Source: Cytophagales bacterium
GTDB lineage: Bacteria > Bacteroidota > Bacteroidia > Cytophagales > Cyclobacteriaceae
NCBI GenBank assembly: GCA_027317105.1
Contig: DAHVFH010000144.1
Location: forward strand, 1-62,787
Direction: 5' to 3'
DNA length: 62,787 nt
This document shows positions 8,365 through 16,833 of this stretch, in pieces. Numbering within the stretch: position 1 is the stretch's first letter; each line of letters starts with the position of its first letter. The notes under the pieces were generated by a model. That model had not been told where the DNA came from. It saw only the letters and a list, made by a program, of their open reading frames with translations, and made no database searches. Both the position numbers and the translations under genes were made by a program.

Positions 8365-8973
8365 TTAAAATAAAACCACCATCCCCACATAGCCAACGAC
8401 TAAGCCGGCTATACTGCCAACGAGCGTTTCGCGAGGGGTATGAGCACCCAAAAGTAAGCGGGATGAGATCACCAGGCCACTGAGTGCCACTAAAATTGCA
8501 ACAGGAAAAAGAAGTTGGGGAACAAAACGCACCAAGGGCAAAAGAATACCCACCATGCCCCAAATCCCTAGACTGTGAACACTCACTTTTATAAAAAAAG
8601 TAATTAGGGTGGCGGCAATCACCAGTGCGGCAATGATAGCCATAAGCTTGTTGAAATTTCCACTGAAGGGAAGTTTGTAAAAGAAAAGAAAAGCCACAAG
8701 CATATAGAGTGCAGAGATAAAGATAAAAGGCAATACGCGTTCTTGTCTTGATTCCAATTTTAAAGAGTGGACACTTCCCATGAATTTAAACATAAGTAGG
8801 TTTAATATGGGAATGACGAACGTAAATCCAAAAACAAAGGAAGCAATGAGCCAGAGGTGATTTGGGCCAATCATCAACATCGGAGGAAAAAAGGAGCCAA
8901 GGAGCAGCACTAAATAAGTCGCCAAAAGCAAGGGGTGAAATAGTAAGGAAATGATTTGTGCTCCGGTTTTCAT
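8365..8973 (-). CDS. PAP2-like integral membrane phosphatase family protein
   Basis: From the ATG at 8973 the protein has about 202 residues with six predicted membrane segments. The C-terminal part contains KVSVHSLGIWG and later SRLLLGAHTPRETLVGSIAGLVVG, which resemble the SxxxH and SRxxxxxHxxxD motifs of type 2 phosphatidic acid phosphatases, though the final Asp is replaced by Glu and the first KxxxxxxRP motif is not obvious. It may therefore be a divergent or inactive lipid-phosphate phosphatase. The nearby upstream ATG-like codons (to 9027) would add a poorly conserved leader. It follows rpoN on the same strand with about 90 bp between. Confidence 0.65.
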   Translation of the reverse strand: MKTGAQIISLLFHPLLLATYLVLLLGSFFPPMLMIGPNHLWLIASFVFGFTFVIPILNLLMFKFMGSVHSLKLESRQERVLPFIFISALYMLVAFLFFYKLPFSGNFNKLMAIIAALVIAATLITFFIKVSVHSLGIWGMVGILLPLVRFVPQLLFPVAILVALSGLVISSRLLLGAHTPRETLVGSIAGLVVGYVGMVVLF

Positions 8974-9063
8974 TGGTAAATATATAATTCGGTTTTTTTT
9001 AGTGATTAATGCTAGCCCATTGCACATCAGGCCTGGCCAAGGTGCTGATTGGGATTTCTATTC

Positions 9064-10527
9064 TCACATTTCTTTTCTTAACCGGGCTACGGGTATGTTT
9101 AATTGTTCGCGGTACTTGGCTACCGTGCGTCTTGCGATGTTATAGCCCTTCTCATTGAGTTGCTCTTCTAGTTTATCATCGGAATAAGGTTTGCTTTTAT
9201 CTTCCGTGCTGATCAAGTCTTTGATGATCTGTTTGACCTCACGGCTACTGGCGTCTTCGCCCGAATCAGTGCTGATGCCTTCTGAGAAGAAATACTTTAA
9301 AGGAAATGTGCCGAAGTCGGTTTGAATGGTTTTGCTGCTGGCCACTCGGCTCACCGTAGAGATGTCCATATTGATCATTTGCGCAATATCTTTCAAGATC
9401 ATTGGCTTTAATTTCGTTTCATCGCCATCGAGAAAATAGTCGTACTGCAAGTCCACGATCGCACGCATGGTGCGCAGCAAAGTTTGCTGGCGCTGTTTGA
9501 TGGCATCAATGAACCAGCGGGCGGCATCGAGTTTTTGCTTTACAAAAGAGACGGCTTCTTTTAACTTTTTATCTTTTTTGTCACTTTTATCGTAGGCGTG
9601 AAACATGTCGTTATAGCTTCGGCTTACACGAAGTTCTGGCGCGTTGCGCGAATTCAGGGCAAGGTCAAGCTTTCCGTTATCATTCGTAAGAATGAAATCC
9701 GGGATGACGTATTGGTTTTTCACCATCCCATTCGATGTTTCACCACCCGGCTTAGGATTAAGCCGCACAATCAATTCGATCGCATCCTTAATGAAATCCT
9801 CATCTTCCAAGTCAAGTTTCTTAAGGATTTTGGCGTAATGTTTTTTGGTAAACTCTTCATAACACTCGCTGATGATGCGCTTGCCCACAATTACATCTAC
9901 GTCTTGCCCATCGTCCATACGCTCGAGTTGTAAGAGCAGACACTCTTGTAGATTTCGGGCGGCAATACCTGCGGGATCAAACGTCTGAATTTTTTTTAAG
10001 ACACTCGCTACTTCTTCAAGCGTGGTTTCAATTCCTAAAGCGAAGGCCAGGTCATTCACGATTGACTCCATTTCTCTACGGATGTAGCCATCGCCTTCAA
10101 TGCTGCCGATAAGTTGTTTGCCGATGACAGTTTGTTTTTCGTTGAGGCCTAGGAAGCCCAATTGAGACATCAACGTCTCTTGCAAGGTCGAAGAAGTAGC
10201 GATCGGGGTTTCCCGGTCGTCCTCTTCATCATCGTTATAGGTTTTGTAGCTGGTGTAATCATCATCGCGCAGGTAATCCTTTATGTCGATGTCCTCATCG
10301 GGTTCGGGCGTCTCCGCCACTTCTCCATCAGGCGACTCCTCTTCTGTAGTTTCGTCCTGTGTTTCGGGTTCGTCTTCTTCCCCCTCCTCCAACACCGGGT
10401 TCAACTCGAGTTCTTCTTCGATACGGTTCTCCAATTCAGCCGTTGGCACCTGCAGCAGTTTGATGAACTGGATCTGCTGGGGCGACAGTTTTTGTTGGAG
10501 GGATTGGTGGAGACTGAGTTTTTGCAT
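9064..10527 (-). CDS. rpoN: RNA polymerase sigma-54 factor
   Basis: The 487-residue protein is full length. Region I (about 1-50, LHQSLQQKLSPQQIQFIKLLQVPTAELENRI type) is rich in Gln and Leu and receives enhancer-binding-protein activation; region II (about 50-115) is strongly acidic; the core-binding and DNA-binding regions follow; the RpoN box, ARRTVAKYRE, lies near residue 470 and reads the -24 element. Sigma-54 directs transcription from -24/-12 promoters and needs an AAA+ activator. None is encoded in this window and I saw no convincing TGGCAC-N5-TTGC site here. The gene is divergent from the sirtuin gene. Confidence 0.97.
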   Translation of the reverse strand: MQKLSLHQSLQQKLSPQQIQFIKLLQVPTAELENRIEEELELNPVLEEGEEDEPETQDETTEEESPDGEVAETPEPDEDIDIKDYLRDDDYTSYKTYNDDEEDDRETPIATSSTLQETLMSQLGFLGLNEKQTVIGKQLIGSIEGDGYIRREMESIVNDLAFALGIETTLEEVASVLKKIQTFDPAGIAARNLQECLLLQLERMDDGQDVDVIVGKRIISECYEEFTKKHYAKILKKLDLEDEDFIKDAIELIVRLNPKPGGETSNGMVKNQYVIPDFILTNDNGKLDLALNSRNAPELRVSRSYNDMFHAYDKSDKKDKKLKEAVSFVKQKLDAARWFIDAIKQRQQTLLRTMRAIVDLQYDYFLDGDETKLKPMILKDIAQMINMDISTVSRVASSKTIQTDFGTFPLKYFFSEGISTDSGEDASSREVKQIIKDLISTEDKSKPYSDDKLEEQLNEKGYNIARRTVAKYREQLNIPVARLRKEM

Positions 10528-10638
10528 AACCGTAACTGCAAATTTATCATTTCATGCCGATTCGGAGAATGAAATTTAGAAATTGAAAATTTAAACTATT
10601 GAAAATTTATTTGCACTTTCGATTTCTGTATAATTACC

Positions 10639-11325
10639 ATGGATCAAGAAAAACTAATTGTGCTCACCGGTGCGGGTATTAGTGCCGAAAGTGGATTGGC
10701 CACCTTCCGCGATTCAGGAGGCTTATGGGAAGGCCACAGCGTAGAAGACGTAGCAACGCCCGAAGCGTGGCAAAGAAATCCTGCCTTGGTTTTGGATTTT
10801 TATAACCAACGAAGAAAGGTTGCTCTGAAGGCTATCCCTAATCGGGGACACGAGATATTGGCCGAACTGGAAAACCATTTCGAGGTGACTATCATCACAC
10901 AGAATGTGGACGATCTTCATGAACGGGCAGGTTCATCAAAGGTGATCCACTTGCACGGCAGTTTATTCGAGTCGCGAAGTACGATTGATCCTTTGCTGAT
11001 TTATACGATTAGCGGATGGGAATTAAATCCTGGCGACAAATGCGAGAAGGGATCGCAATTGAGGCCGAATATCGTTTGGTTTGGAGAGATCGTAACGATG
11101 ATAGAAGTGGCGGCTCGCGTGGCTTCGACTGCCGATATATTTTTAGTTGTTGGAACTTCCTTGGTCGTTTATCCTGCAGCAAGTCTAATCACAATGGCAC
11201 CACCGGCAATTCCCAAGTATGTCGTTGATCCAAAGAAGCCAGAGGCAATGCTGTTGCCAAATGTTCACTTTATTACCGAAAAGGCGAGCGTGGGAATGGA
11301 AAAATTAAAAAAAATTATTACCTAG
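10639..11325 (+). CDS. cobB: NAD-dependent protein deacylase, CobB/SIRT5-type sirtuin
   Basis: The 228-residue protein carries the sirtuin motifs GAGISAESGLATFR (NAD binding), TQNVDDLHERAG and the catalytic His in HLHG. The YNQRR motif (Tyr and Arg three residues apart) is the acyl-pocket signature of class III sirtuins, so removal of succinyl or malonyl groups from lysines is likely along with deacetylation. The four zinc-binding cysteines of most sirtuins are not present; this is usual for this Bacteroidota subgroup. The protein is cytoplasmic. It starts 111 bp from rpoN on the opposite strand and is followed by a cytochrome c gene after 43 bp. Confidence 0.93.
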   Translation: MDQEKLIVLTGAGISAESGLATFRDSGGLWEGHSVEDVATPEAWQRNPALVLDFYNQRRKVALKAIPNRGHEILAELENHFEVTIITQNVDDLHERAGSSKVIHLHGSLFESRSTIDPLLIYTISGWELNPGDKCEKGSQLRPNIVWFGEIVTMIEVAARVASTADIFLVVGTSLVVYPAASLITMAPPAIPKYVVDPKKPEAMLLPNVHFITEKASVGMEKLKKIIT

Positions 11326-11368
11326 TAGAACTTTTACTTTTAGTACCCAAAACCTAGACCGTGCTAGT

Positions 11369-12346
11369 ATGAAAAAAACCTTAAAATATGTAGGCTACTT
11401 CGCACTCTTCCTTCTGGTAGCCATCGGTGCCTTGCTTACTTACGTAAAGGCGGCCCTGCCCAACGTAGGGAAAGCAGAAGACTTGAAAATCGAATACACC
11501 CCCGAACGAATTGCACGTGGTAAGTATCTGGCCACCTCCGTTACCGTTTGTATGGATTGTCATTCAAAACGGGATTGGTCTCTTTTCTCCGGGCCGCTAG
11601 TACCCGGTACATTAGGGCAGGGAGGTGAACGTTTTGATCAAACTTTAGGATTACCCGGCCTATTTGTTTCTAAAAATATCACTCCACATGGATTAAATCG
11701 ATACACGGATGGTGAACTTTTAAGAGTGATCACCACGGGCGTCAATAAAGAGGGTCAGGCAATGTTTCCATTAATGCCTTATCCCTATTATGGAAGAATG
11801 GATCGGGAAGACATTTTCAGCATTATCGCCTACCTGAGAACATTATCCCCAATAGAAAATGCCGTTGAGCCTTCTCGACCCGATTTTCCAATGAATTTCA
11901 TTATCAACACAATTCCAAAGCCATCAATTCCGCAAAAGCGACCTGAAAAATCAGATCAAATTGCCTATGGTGCTTATATGATAAACGCTTCAGGGTGCGT
12001 AGAGTGCCACACAAAGGTAGAGAAGGGAAGAATCATTCCTGAATTATCTTTTTCGGGTGGACGGGAATTTGCATTTGCTGACGGATCTATGGTGCGCTCA
12101 TCTAACATTACCCCTGATGTCGAATCGGGTATAGGTAAATGGACAGAAGAAATGTTCATTCAAAAGTTTAAAGTTTTTTCGGATTCATCCTATGTGCCAG
12201 AAAAAGTAAAACCTGGCGAATTTAATAGCTGGATGCCTTGGGTGATGTATTCAGGGATGGATAGGGAAGACTTAGCTGCAATATTTCACTATTTGAAATC
12301 CGTAAAGCCCATATCGAATAAAGTGGAGAAGTTCACTGCAAATTAG
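11369..12346 (+). CDS. membrane-anchored dihaem cytochrome c
   Basis: The 325-residue protein has an uncleaved N-terminal membrane segment (about 4-26) followed by a periplasmic part with two CxxCH haem sites, VCMDCHSK (about residue 60) and GCVECHTK (about residue 208). Each half has the arrangement of a class I cytochrome c domain with a later MPxMP or MPW-type distal segment (FPLMPYPYYG; SWMPWVMYSG), so Met ligands are plausible. The two-domain design resembles the cytochrome subunits of alcohol/aldehyde or gluconate dehydrogenases, but no dehydrogenase partner is next to it. Its likely role is electron transfer to a terminal oxidase. The upstream sirtuin gene is only 43 bp away. Confidence 0.88.
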   Translation: MKKTLKYVGYFALFLLVAIGALLTYVKAALPNVGKAEDLKIEYTPERIARGKYLATSVTVCMDCHSKRDWSLFSGPLVPGTLGQGGERFDQTLGLPGLFVSKNITPHGLNRYTDGELLRVITTGVNKEGQAMFPLMPYPYYGRMDREDIFSIIAYLRTLSPIENAVEPSRPDFPMNFIINTIPKPSIPQKRPEKSDQIAYGAYMINASGCVECHTKVEKGRIIPELSFSGGREFAFADGSMVRSSNITPDVESGIGKWTEEMFIQKFKVFSDSSYVPEKVKPGEFNSWMPWVMYSGMDREDLAAIFHYLKSVKPISNKVEKFTAN

Positions 12347-12378
12347 TTTTGAAGGGAATCAAATAGAGAAAGTTTTAG

Positions 12379-12477
12379 GCTGAACGCTTTAAGTTGAAAG
12401 GTGTGTTTACCAAGGAAGGGAACGGCAATCCTGTTGAACTAAATGTGGAGTTTGGAGGGATCAAGCATGAAGTCTAA
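12379..12477 (+). pseudogene. C-terminal gene fragment, unidentified (DUF3471-like tail)
   Basis: An open stretch of 32 codons ending in TAA at 12475-12477 reads AERFKLKGVFTKEGNG and then a beta-rich ending (PVELNVEFGGIKHEV). This looks like the last strands of a C-terminal beta-sandwich such as those following serine beta-lactamase domains, but is too short to name. It has no start codon and stop codons precede it in frame. It abuts the truncated oligopeptidase gene tail to tail, so a deletion or insertion probably joined two genes here. Confidence 0.4.
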
Positions 12478-12787
12478 GTAAATTGGCTCATGTTGATCTT
12501 TGACACTACGTATAAAGTGGCTTCCAATCTTTTCTTGATGGCATCTCGATAAGGGATTTTGTTCAGGAACCCGAAGGTAATTTCGTTCTCACTTTTCACC
12601 CATTCGGCTGTTGCTTTGGCGGTGTCGTTCTCCATCCAACGGTAGGGGTCAGACACTTTTACGCCAAAGTAGTTATCTACAGAATCTACTTTTTGTGCGC
12701 TGGGTATTGAATGGATTTTTCTGGTTTTGGAGAGTGGCATCCTGCAAAAACAATTACAGCGTATGCGATAATGTATTTTGATTTCAT
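12474..12787 (-). pseudogene. prolyl oligopeptidase (S9A) lipoprotein, 5' fragment with frameshift
   Basis: From ATG 12787 the minus strand encodes a lipoprotein signal peptide with lipobox FAGC and then PKPEKSIQYPA, after which the frame meets a stop. The neighbouring frame continues the family sequence (QKVDSVDNYFGVKVSDPYRWMEND, then NKIPYRDAIKKRLEA), which is the conserved N-terminus of prolyl oligopeptidases. One frameshift in the AAAAAG run near 12688-12695 therefore separates the two parts. The match ends about residue 110 of a protein of usually more than 650 residues, so the peptidase domain with Ser, Asp and His is gone. The remnant is non-functional. Confidence 0.8.
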
Positions 12788-12811
12788 TTTGTTTGGGTTC
12801 TTTTATAAGGA

Positions 12812-13543
12812 TTATTCGCTTAATTTTTTATTCAATAGGATTCCAAGCCCCATGGATAACCGAAGTCCTCCCCATTGAGCTGTTATTTTTTCTCCAGAGA
12901 AATTTTGAAGATAACCGCCACCTTTTTGAGAAACATTTAATTTGCCAGTAAATTGAAACTCATATCCAACAGAAGTTTGGAAGTAGAAACGGTTCATTAT
13001 TTTTCTGAACACCAAGGAGGGTCTAATTCCATAGTTATTGGAATAAAATAATGTTTGGTTAGTTTGGTTTTGACTTCGGAGGGTAAAGTACTCATTAACA
13101 ATCATTTTGGTTCTAATCCAGCTTGCCGAATAAGAAAAATATAGTGGCCATGAATTTGAATGATTTATTTTGATTTGATGGAAGGTGCCGATGGAGAAAC
13201 TGCTTAGTAAAAAATCGGCTCTTGCAGAACCTGAATAGTCCTCATAATCGTCTCTTCCACCAGTTGAGGTTGATCCGAAAATTAATCCAAAAGAGGATCT
13301 TCTATTTTTTCTTAAACCAGCGGAAATATTGTAACCCCAATAGGGAGGAAACAAAGTCACCGTTCGAAGGGGTAAACCACTTTGTGAAATATAATCACCC
13401 TGAAAGGCTTTAAGTTGGGACATGTTAAAAGTGGAAAATGTAAGCTCAGGTATTATGAATGATTCTTGGGCTTTAGAAACAACTGAATATAATATCAAAC
13501 ATGCTGTTAAAGAGTACTTTATCAGTCTAATGTCGCTATGCAT
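12812..13543 (-). CDS. secreted protein, probable outer-membrane beta-barrel
   Basis: The 243-residue protein starts with a signal peptide (about 1-26, ending VVSKAQ). The remainder alternates polar and aromatic residues in short strands with loops rich in Asn, Ser and Gly, such as YFSYSASWIRTKMIVNEYF and FYFQTSVGYEFQFTGKL, which suggests a small beta-barrel. The family is not recognised. It lies 11 bp downstream of the large lipoprotein gene on the same strand and is probably co-expressed with it. The stretch 12812-15474 is visibly richer in A and T than the flanking metabolic genes. Confidence 0.6.
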   Translation of the reverse strand: MHSDIRLIKYSLTACLILYSVVSKAQESFIIPELTFSTFNMSQLKAFQGDYISQSGLPLRTVTLFPPYWGYNISAGLRKNRRSSFGLIFGSTSTGGRDDYEDYSGSARADFLLSSFSIGTFHQIKINHSNSWPLYFSYSASWIRTKMIVNEYFTLRSQNQTNQTLFYSNNYGIRPSLVFRKIMNRFYFQTSVGYEFQFTGKLNVSQKGGGYLQNFSGEKITAQWGGLRLSMGLGILLNKKLSE

Positions 13544-13554
13544 AGTTTAATTAT

Positions 13555-15474
13555 TCATCTGATTTTATTAGCATAACCAATACCGAGAAAATGATAACCA
13601 TTAACATAAATATGTGGGCCATTGGCTCCGTTTAAAATTGCATCTCCTGAGCCTTGGTAATTGAAATTTTGAATACCATAAACCTTTATACTTGAAATTT
13701 TGTTTGAGCCAATGTTAGTTGAATTCAGGTATTCTATGTAAATATTTTGAGATAGTTCATCATACCCAACATTAGCGACTGTTGAGTTTTGATTAATTGA
13801 AAATGTCCTTACAAATGAGAAGTTCTTATTATTATCAACTGGTTTAGTTAAATCGAAAACAGAAATATTGGTTGAGGTAACCACTAGTAACTCAGTGGAG
13901 GAATTATTCCTGAAATACTTTGTTCCACTCGGTACTTTGCCTAAAAAGTTCCAACTACCTGAGTTGTTTTTATAAATGAGACCGTGCGTTTGTGCAGAGT
14001 CATCCATCACAAAGTAATTTCCATCTGAGGAGATAAGTGGGGAACTATTATTTGTCGTATCGGACCAAACTATTTTGCCTGATGCAATGTCAAGAATGCC
14101 AGCAGTATTCCGCGGTTGATAATTGAAAATGTCAGTTGGATTTAGATTTACCACATAATTTATGCCGGCTAGTTGGTTAACAGAAATTGAAGAAATATTA
14201 TTGGCGTTGTATCCTGTTGAAATATTTAAACTTCCACCACCAGGAAATGGACCTTGGTAATTGAGAGGATATGAAGAAAATTGAGAAAAATCATTAGGGT
14301 TAAATTTGTAAAACTTTTGAAGATTATCGAGAACCATTCCCGTTTGTCCATCATTACTTATTACCATTGCTTGGATTGCAATACTTACATAGAAATGCCC
14401 ACTCAAAGAGTCTTCTTTAGAAAAGACTGGAAATCCTACTCTCTTAATATCACCTTTTAAAGTGAAAAGTTTTGGCTGTGTCGTTGAGACAATTTCTTGA
14501 AATGGAGAAAAGTTCCCATTAGATGTGAAAGTGACCAGGGAGTCAAACTGATACTGCTTAAAACCATTTCTTTGAATCGTGAGTTTAATGGCATCCTTAT
14601 CGCCCATTACTAAAGTATCTCCAGAAATCAAACTCTGTGTTATTGGGACAACACGAGTCCAATTTTTAATAGTATTATTGCCTTCAATACGAATTGAAAC
14701 ATTTTGTGAATTAATTTGGATATTGTTCCAAGAAATAATTTCCGAAAAATCTGAATCATCGGAGAAATTTAAGGCTATAGGTTTTAAATAATAGTTACCA
14801 TTTCCTATTTGTTTTGATCCGGTTGTATTGTTGACATAAACGGTGTAATCAATTGTTCCGCCAACGTAGCCGTAATCAATGAATTTGGTAATAGTTGGAT
14901 CTAGAATAATCGTATCTCCTGATAGATTGGCGGAATTATGAACAATGGTGTAATAGAAATTAGTTTTATTAAGTTTTCCCCAATTAAGCGTTAGGTAGCC
15001 ATTTTCCATGGCAAAAGTTAAGGATGCTGTTGGATCAGGAAGTACTTTGTCTACGATAACTGTAAAGTCCTTTTCAACACCGTAATATTCTGCACCGAGC
15101 AAGTCGGCTAAACTTCCGGATTTGGTATCTAGCTTTACCTGGATTTTAACAGTATGATTACCATCGGCTATCGTATTTGGATTGAGTGAAAAAGATAATT
15201 TTCTTCCGCTTACTATTACCCCAGTTAGTGGATTGCCATCCAGTAAAACCTGATTGTCTATTATTGGGTTAGACACACTATCAATTGTAAAATTAAAGGT
15301 TGTCTGAGCTACCAACGGATATGGATCCTGAAAATTCGGATCTTGAATATCAACAACAACTTTTATAGTGTTGGGTGGTTGCTTTATGGGGTTGATGAAC
15401 TTATCCTTTGGGGTAAATGTGCAGCCAGCAACGAAGCCGAGAAAAATGATAAATTTTATTCCGACCTTCTTCAT
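13555..15474 (-). CDS. large surface lipoprotein with Ig-like and propeller-like regions
   Basis: The protein has about 639 residues from the ATG at 15474; a longer reading from 15498 would overlap the acyl-CoA dehydrogenase gene. The first 22 residues form a lipoprotein signal (FLGFVAGC lipobox, Cys about 19). Residues about 40-150 look like a bacterial Ig-like/invasin-type segment (TTFNFTIDSVSNP, LSFSLNPNTIADGNHTVKI), residues about 155-260 like a fibronectin-type fold, and the C-terminal half contains several repeats of a hydrophobic-strand pattern (for example IKVYGIQNF) that could be a beta-propeller. No catalytic motif was found. It is probably exported to the cell surface; function is unknown. 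Confidence 0.65.
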   Translation of the reverse strand: MKKVGIKFIIFLGFVAGCTFTPKDKFINPIKQPPNTIKVVVDIQDPNFQDPYPLVAQTTFNFTIDSVSNPIIDNQVLLDGNPLTGVIVSGRKLSFSLNPNTIADGNHTVKIQVKLDTKSGSLADLLGAEYYGVEKDFTVIVDKVLPDPTASLTFAMENGYLTLNWGKLNKTNFYYTIVHNSANLSGDTIILDPTITKFIDYGYVGGTIDYTVYVNNTTGSKQIGNGNYYLKPIALNFSDDSDFSEIISWNNIQINSQNVSIRIEGNNTIKNWTRVVPITQSLISGDTLVMGDKDAIKLTIQRNGFKQYQFDSLVTFTSNGNFSPFQEIVSTTQPKLFTLKGDIKRVGFPVFSKEDSLSGHFYVSIAIQAMVISNDGQTGMVLDNLQKFYKFNPNDFSQFSSYPLNYQGPFPGGGSLNISTGYNANNISSISVNQLAGINYVVNLNPTDIFNYQPRNTAGILDIASGKIVWSDTTNNSSPLISSDGNYFVMDDSAQTHGLIYKNNSGSWNFLGKVPSGTKYFRNNSSTELLVVTSTNISVFDLTKPVDNNKNFSFVRTFSINQNSTVANVGYDELSQNIYIEYLNSTNIGSNKISSIKVYGIQNFNYQGSGDAILNGANGPHIYVNGYHFLGIGYANKIR

Positions 15475-15490
15475 GAAATGATCCCTTTTC

Positions 15491-16708
15491 TTAAACAAAA
15501 GCCGGAATTCCCGTAATATAATTCCCCAGTATCAGCAAATGTATATCGTGTGTTCCTTCATAAGTAACAACCGATTCGAGGTTCATCATGTGGCGCATGA
15601 TCGGGTATTCGCCTGTAATGCCCATGCCTCCGTGGATTTGTCGCGCTTCGCGAGCAATCTCTAAGGCTACGTTTACATTGTTTCTTTTTGCCAACGAGAT
15701 TTGAGCCGTGCTGGCTTTGCCTTCGTTCATCAACATTCCCAATCGCCAGTTGAGCAACTGCGCTTTCGTAATTTCACTAAGCATCTCGGCCAATTTTTTC
15801 TGTACCAACTGAAAAGAAGCAATTGGTTTACCAAATTGAATACGCTCTGCGGCATATCTCCTTGCGGAATCGTAGCAATCCATCGCTGCGCCAATCGCTC
15901 CCCAAGCGATGCCGAAGCGGGCAGAGTCGAGGCACATCATGGGTGCGCCTAAGCCGCTTTTGCCGGGCAACAAATTTTCTTTCGGTACTTTCACATCGTG
16001 AAAGACCAGTTCGCCAGTGGTGCTAGCACGTAGGCTCCACTTGCCATGTGTTTCTGGTGTAGTAAAGCCAGCCATGCCGCGATCAACAATTATTCCATGA
16101 ATTCGTCCTGCTTCATTTTTTGCCCACACCACGGCCACATCGGCTTTGGGAGAATTCGATATCCACATCTTGGCGCCATTCAATAAGTAATGGTCGCCCA
16201 TGTCTTTGAAATTGGTGACCATCCCGGAAGGGTTGGAGCCGTGGTCGGGCTCGGTCAGGCCGAAACAGCCCAGCCATTCGCCACTGGCCAGCTTGGGTAA
16301 ATATTTTTTTCGTTGTTCTTCACTTCCAAATTTGTAAATCGGGTACATAACCAGGGAACCCTGCACGGATGCCGTGGATCGCATGCCTGAATCACCTCGT
16401 TCAATTTCTTGCATTAATATCCCGTAAGAAATATAGTCCAGTCCACCGCCTCCATATTGTTGCGGAACGGTCGGCCCAAAAGCGCCAATTTCACCAAACT
16501 TGCGCACGATCTCATACGGAAAATGGGCACGTTGCGCCCAGTCTTCGATGTAAGGTGAGATTTCTTTTTTCACAAACTCGCGTATCGAACTGCGAATAAG
16601 CTTGTGTTCTTCGGTGAGCAGATCGTCAAGGGCGTAAAAATCAGGTTGTTCGTAGCGGTCTTGCTTCAAAGATTTCTTTGCCTGTGTTTCTGCGGTGTGC
16701 GCTGCCAT
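15491..16708 (-). CDS. glutaryl-CoA dehydrogenase-type acyl-CoA dehydrogenase
   Basis: The 405-residue FAD enzyme has the acyl-CoA dehydrogenase order of domains: N-terminal helical, middle beta (FGLTEPDHGSNPSGM), C-terminal helical (RIQFGKPIASFQLVQKKLA and IHGGMGITGEYPIMRHMMN). The catalytic base Glu is in SVVTYEGTHDIHLLI. The EYPIMRHMMNLESVVTYEGT segment and length match glutaryl-CoA dehydrogenase, which converts glutaryl-CoA to crotonyl-CoA in lysine and tryptophan breakdown. Electrons would pass to ETF. It is divergent from the tryptophan dioxygenase gene (125-bp spacer), so a joint tryptophan catabolic role is plausible. The downstream lipoprotein gene begins 16 bp after its stop. Confidence 0.9.
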   Translation of the reverse strand: MAAHTAETQAKKSLKQDRYEQPDFYALDDLLTEEHKLIRSSIREFVKKEISPYIEDWAQRAHFPYEIVRKFGEIGAFGPTVPQQYGGGGLDYISYGILMQEIERGDSGMRSTASVQGSLVMYPIYKFGSEEQRKKYLPKLASGEWLGCFGLTEPDHGSNPSGMVTNFKDMGDHYLLNGAKMWISNSPKADVAVVWAKNEAGRIHGIIVDRGMAGFTTPETHGKWSLRASTTGELVFHDVKVPKENLLPGKSGLGAPMMCLDSARFGIAWGAIGAAMDCYDSARRYAAERIQFGKPIASFQLVQKKLAEMLSEITKAQLLNWRLGMLMNEGKASTAQISLAKRNNVNVALEIAREARQIHGGMGITGEYPIMRHMMNLESVVTYEGTHDIHLLILGNYITGIPAFV

Positions 16709-16833
16709 AAAGTTTGGGTTATTCTTTAGAAAGGTTCAAATTTACGCAATCGATTCAAGGTTCAAAATTGGACAACCAGCCAAGACTAACCGCCAATTTT
16801 GAATTTTGAGTTTTAAATTTTGAATAAATTATC

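Noticed and set aside
10162..10579. Plus-strand frames opposite the rpoN N-terminus
   Set aside because: They mirror the acidic Glu/Asp-rich region II of RpoN, giving Ser- or Phe-rich artefacts.
10639..11325. Loss of zinc-binding cysteines in the sirtuin as a novelty
   Set aside because: The same is usual for CobB-like sirtuins of this subgroup with an otherwise complete active site, so it is not evidence of inactivity.
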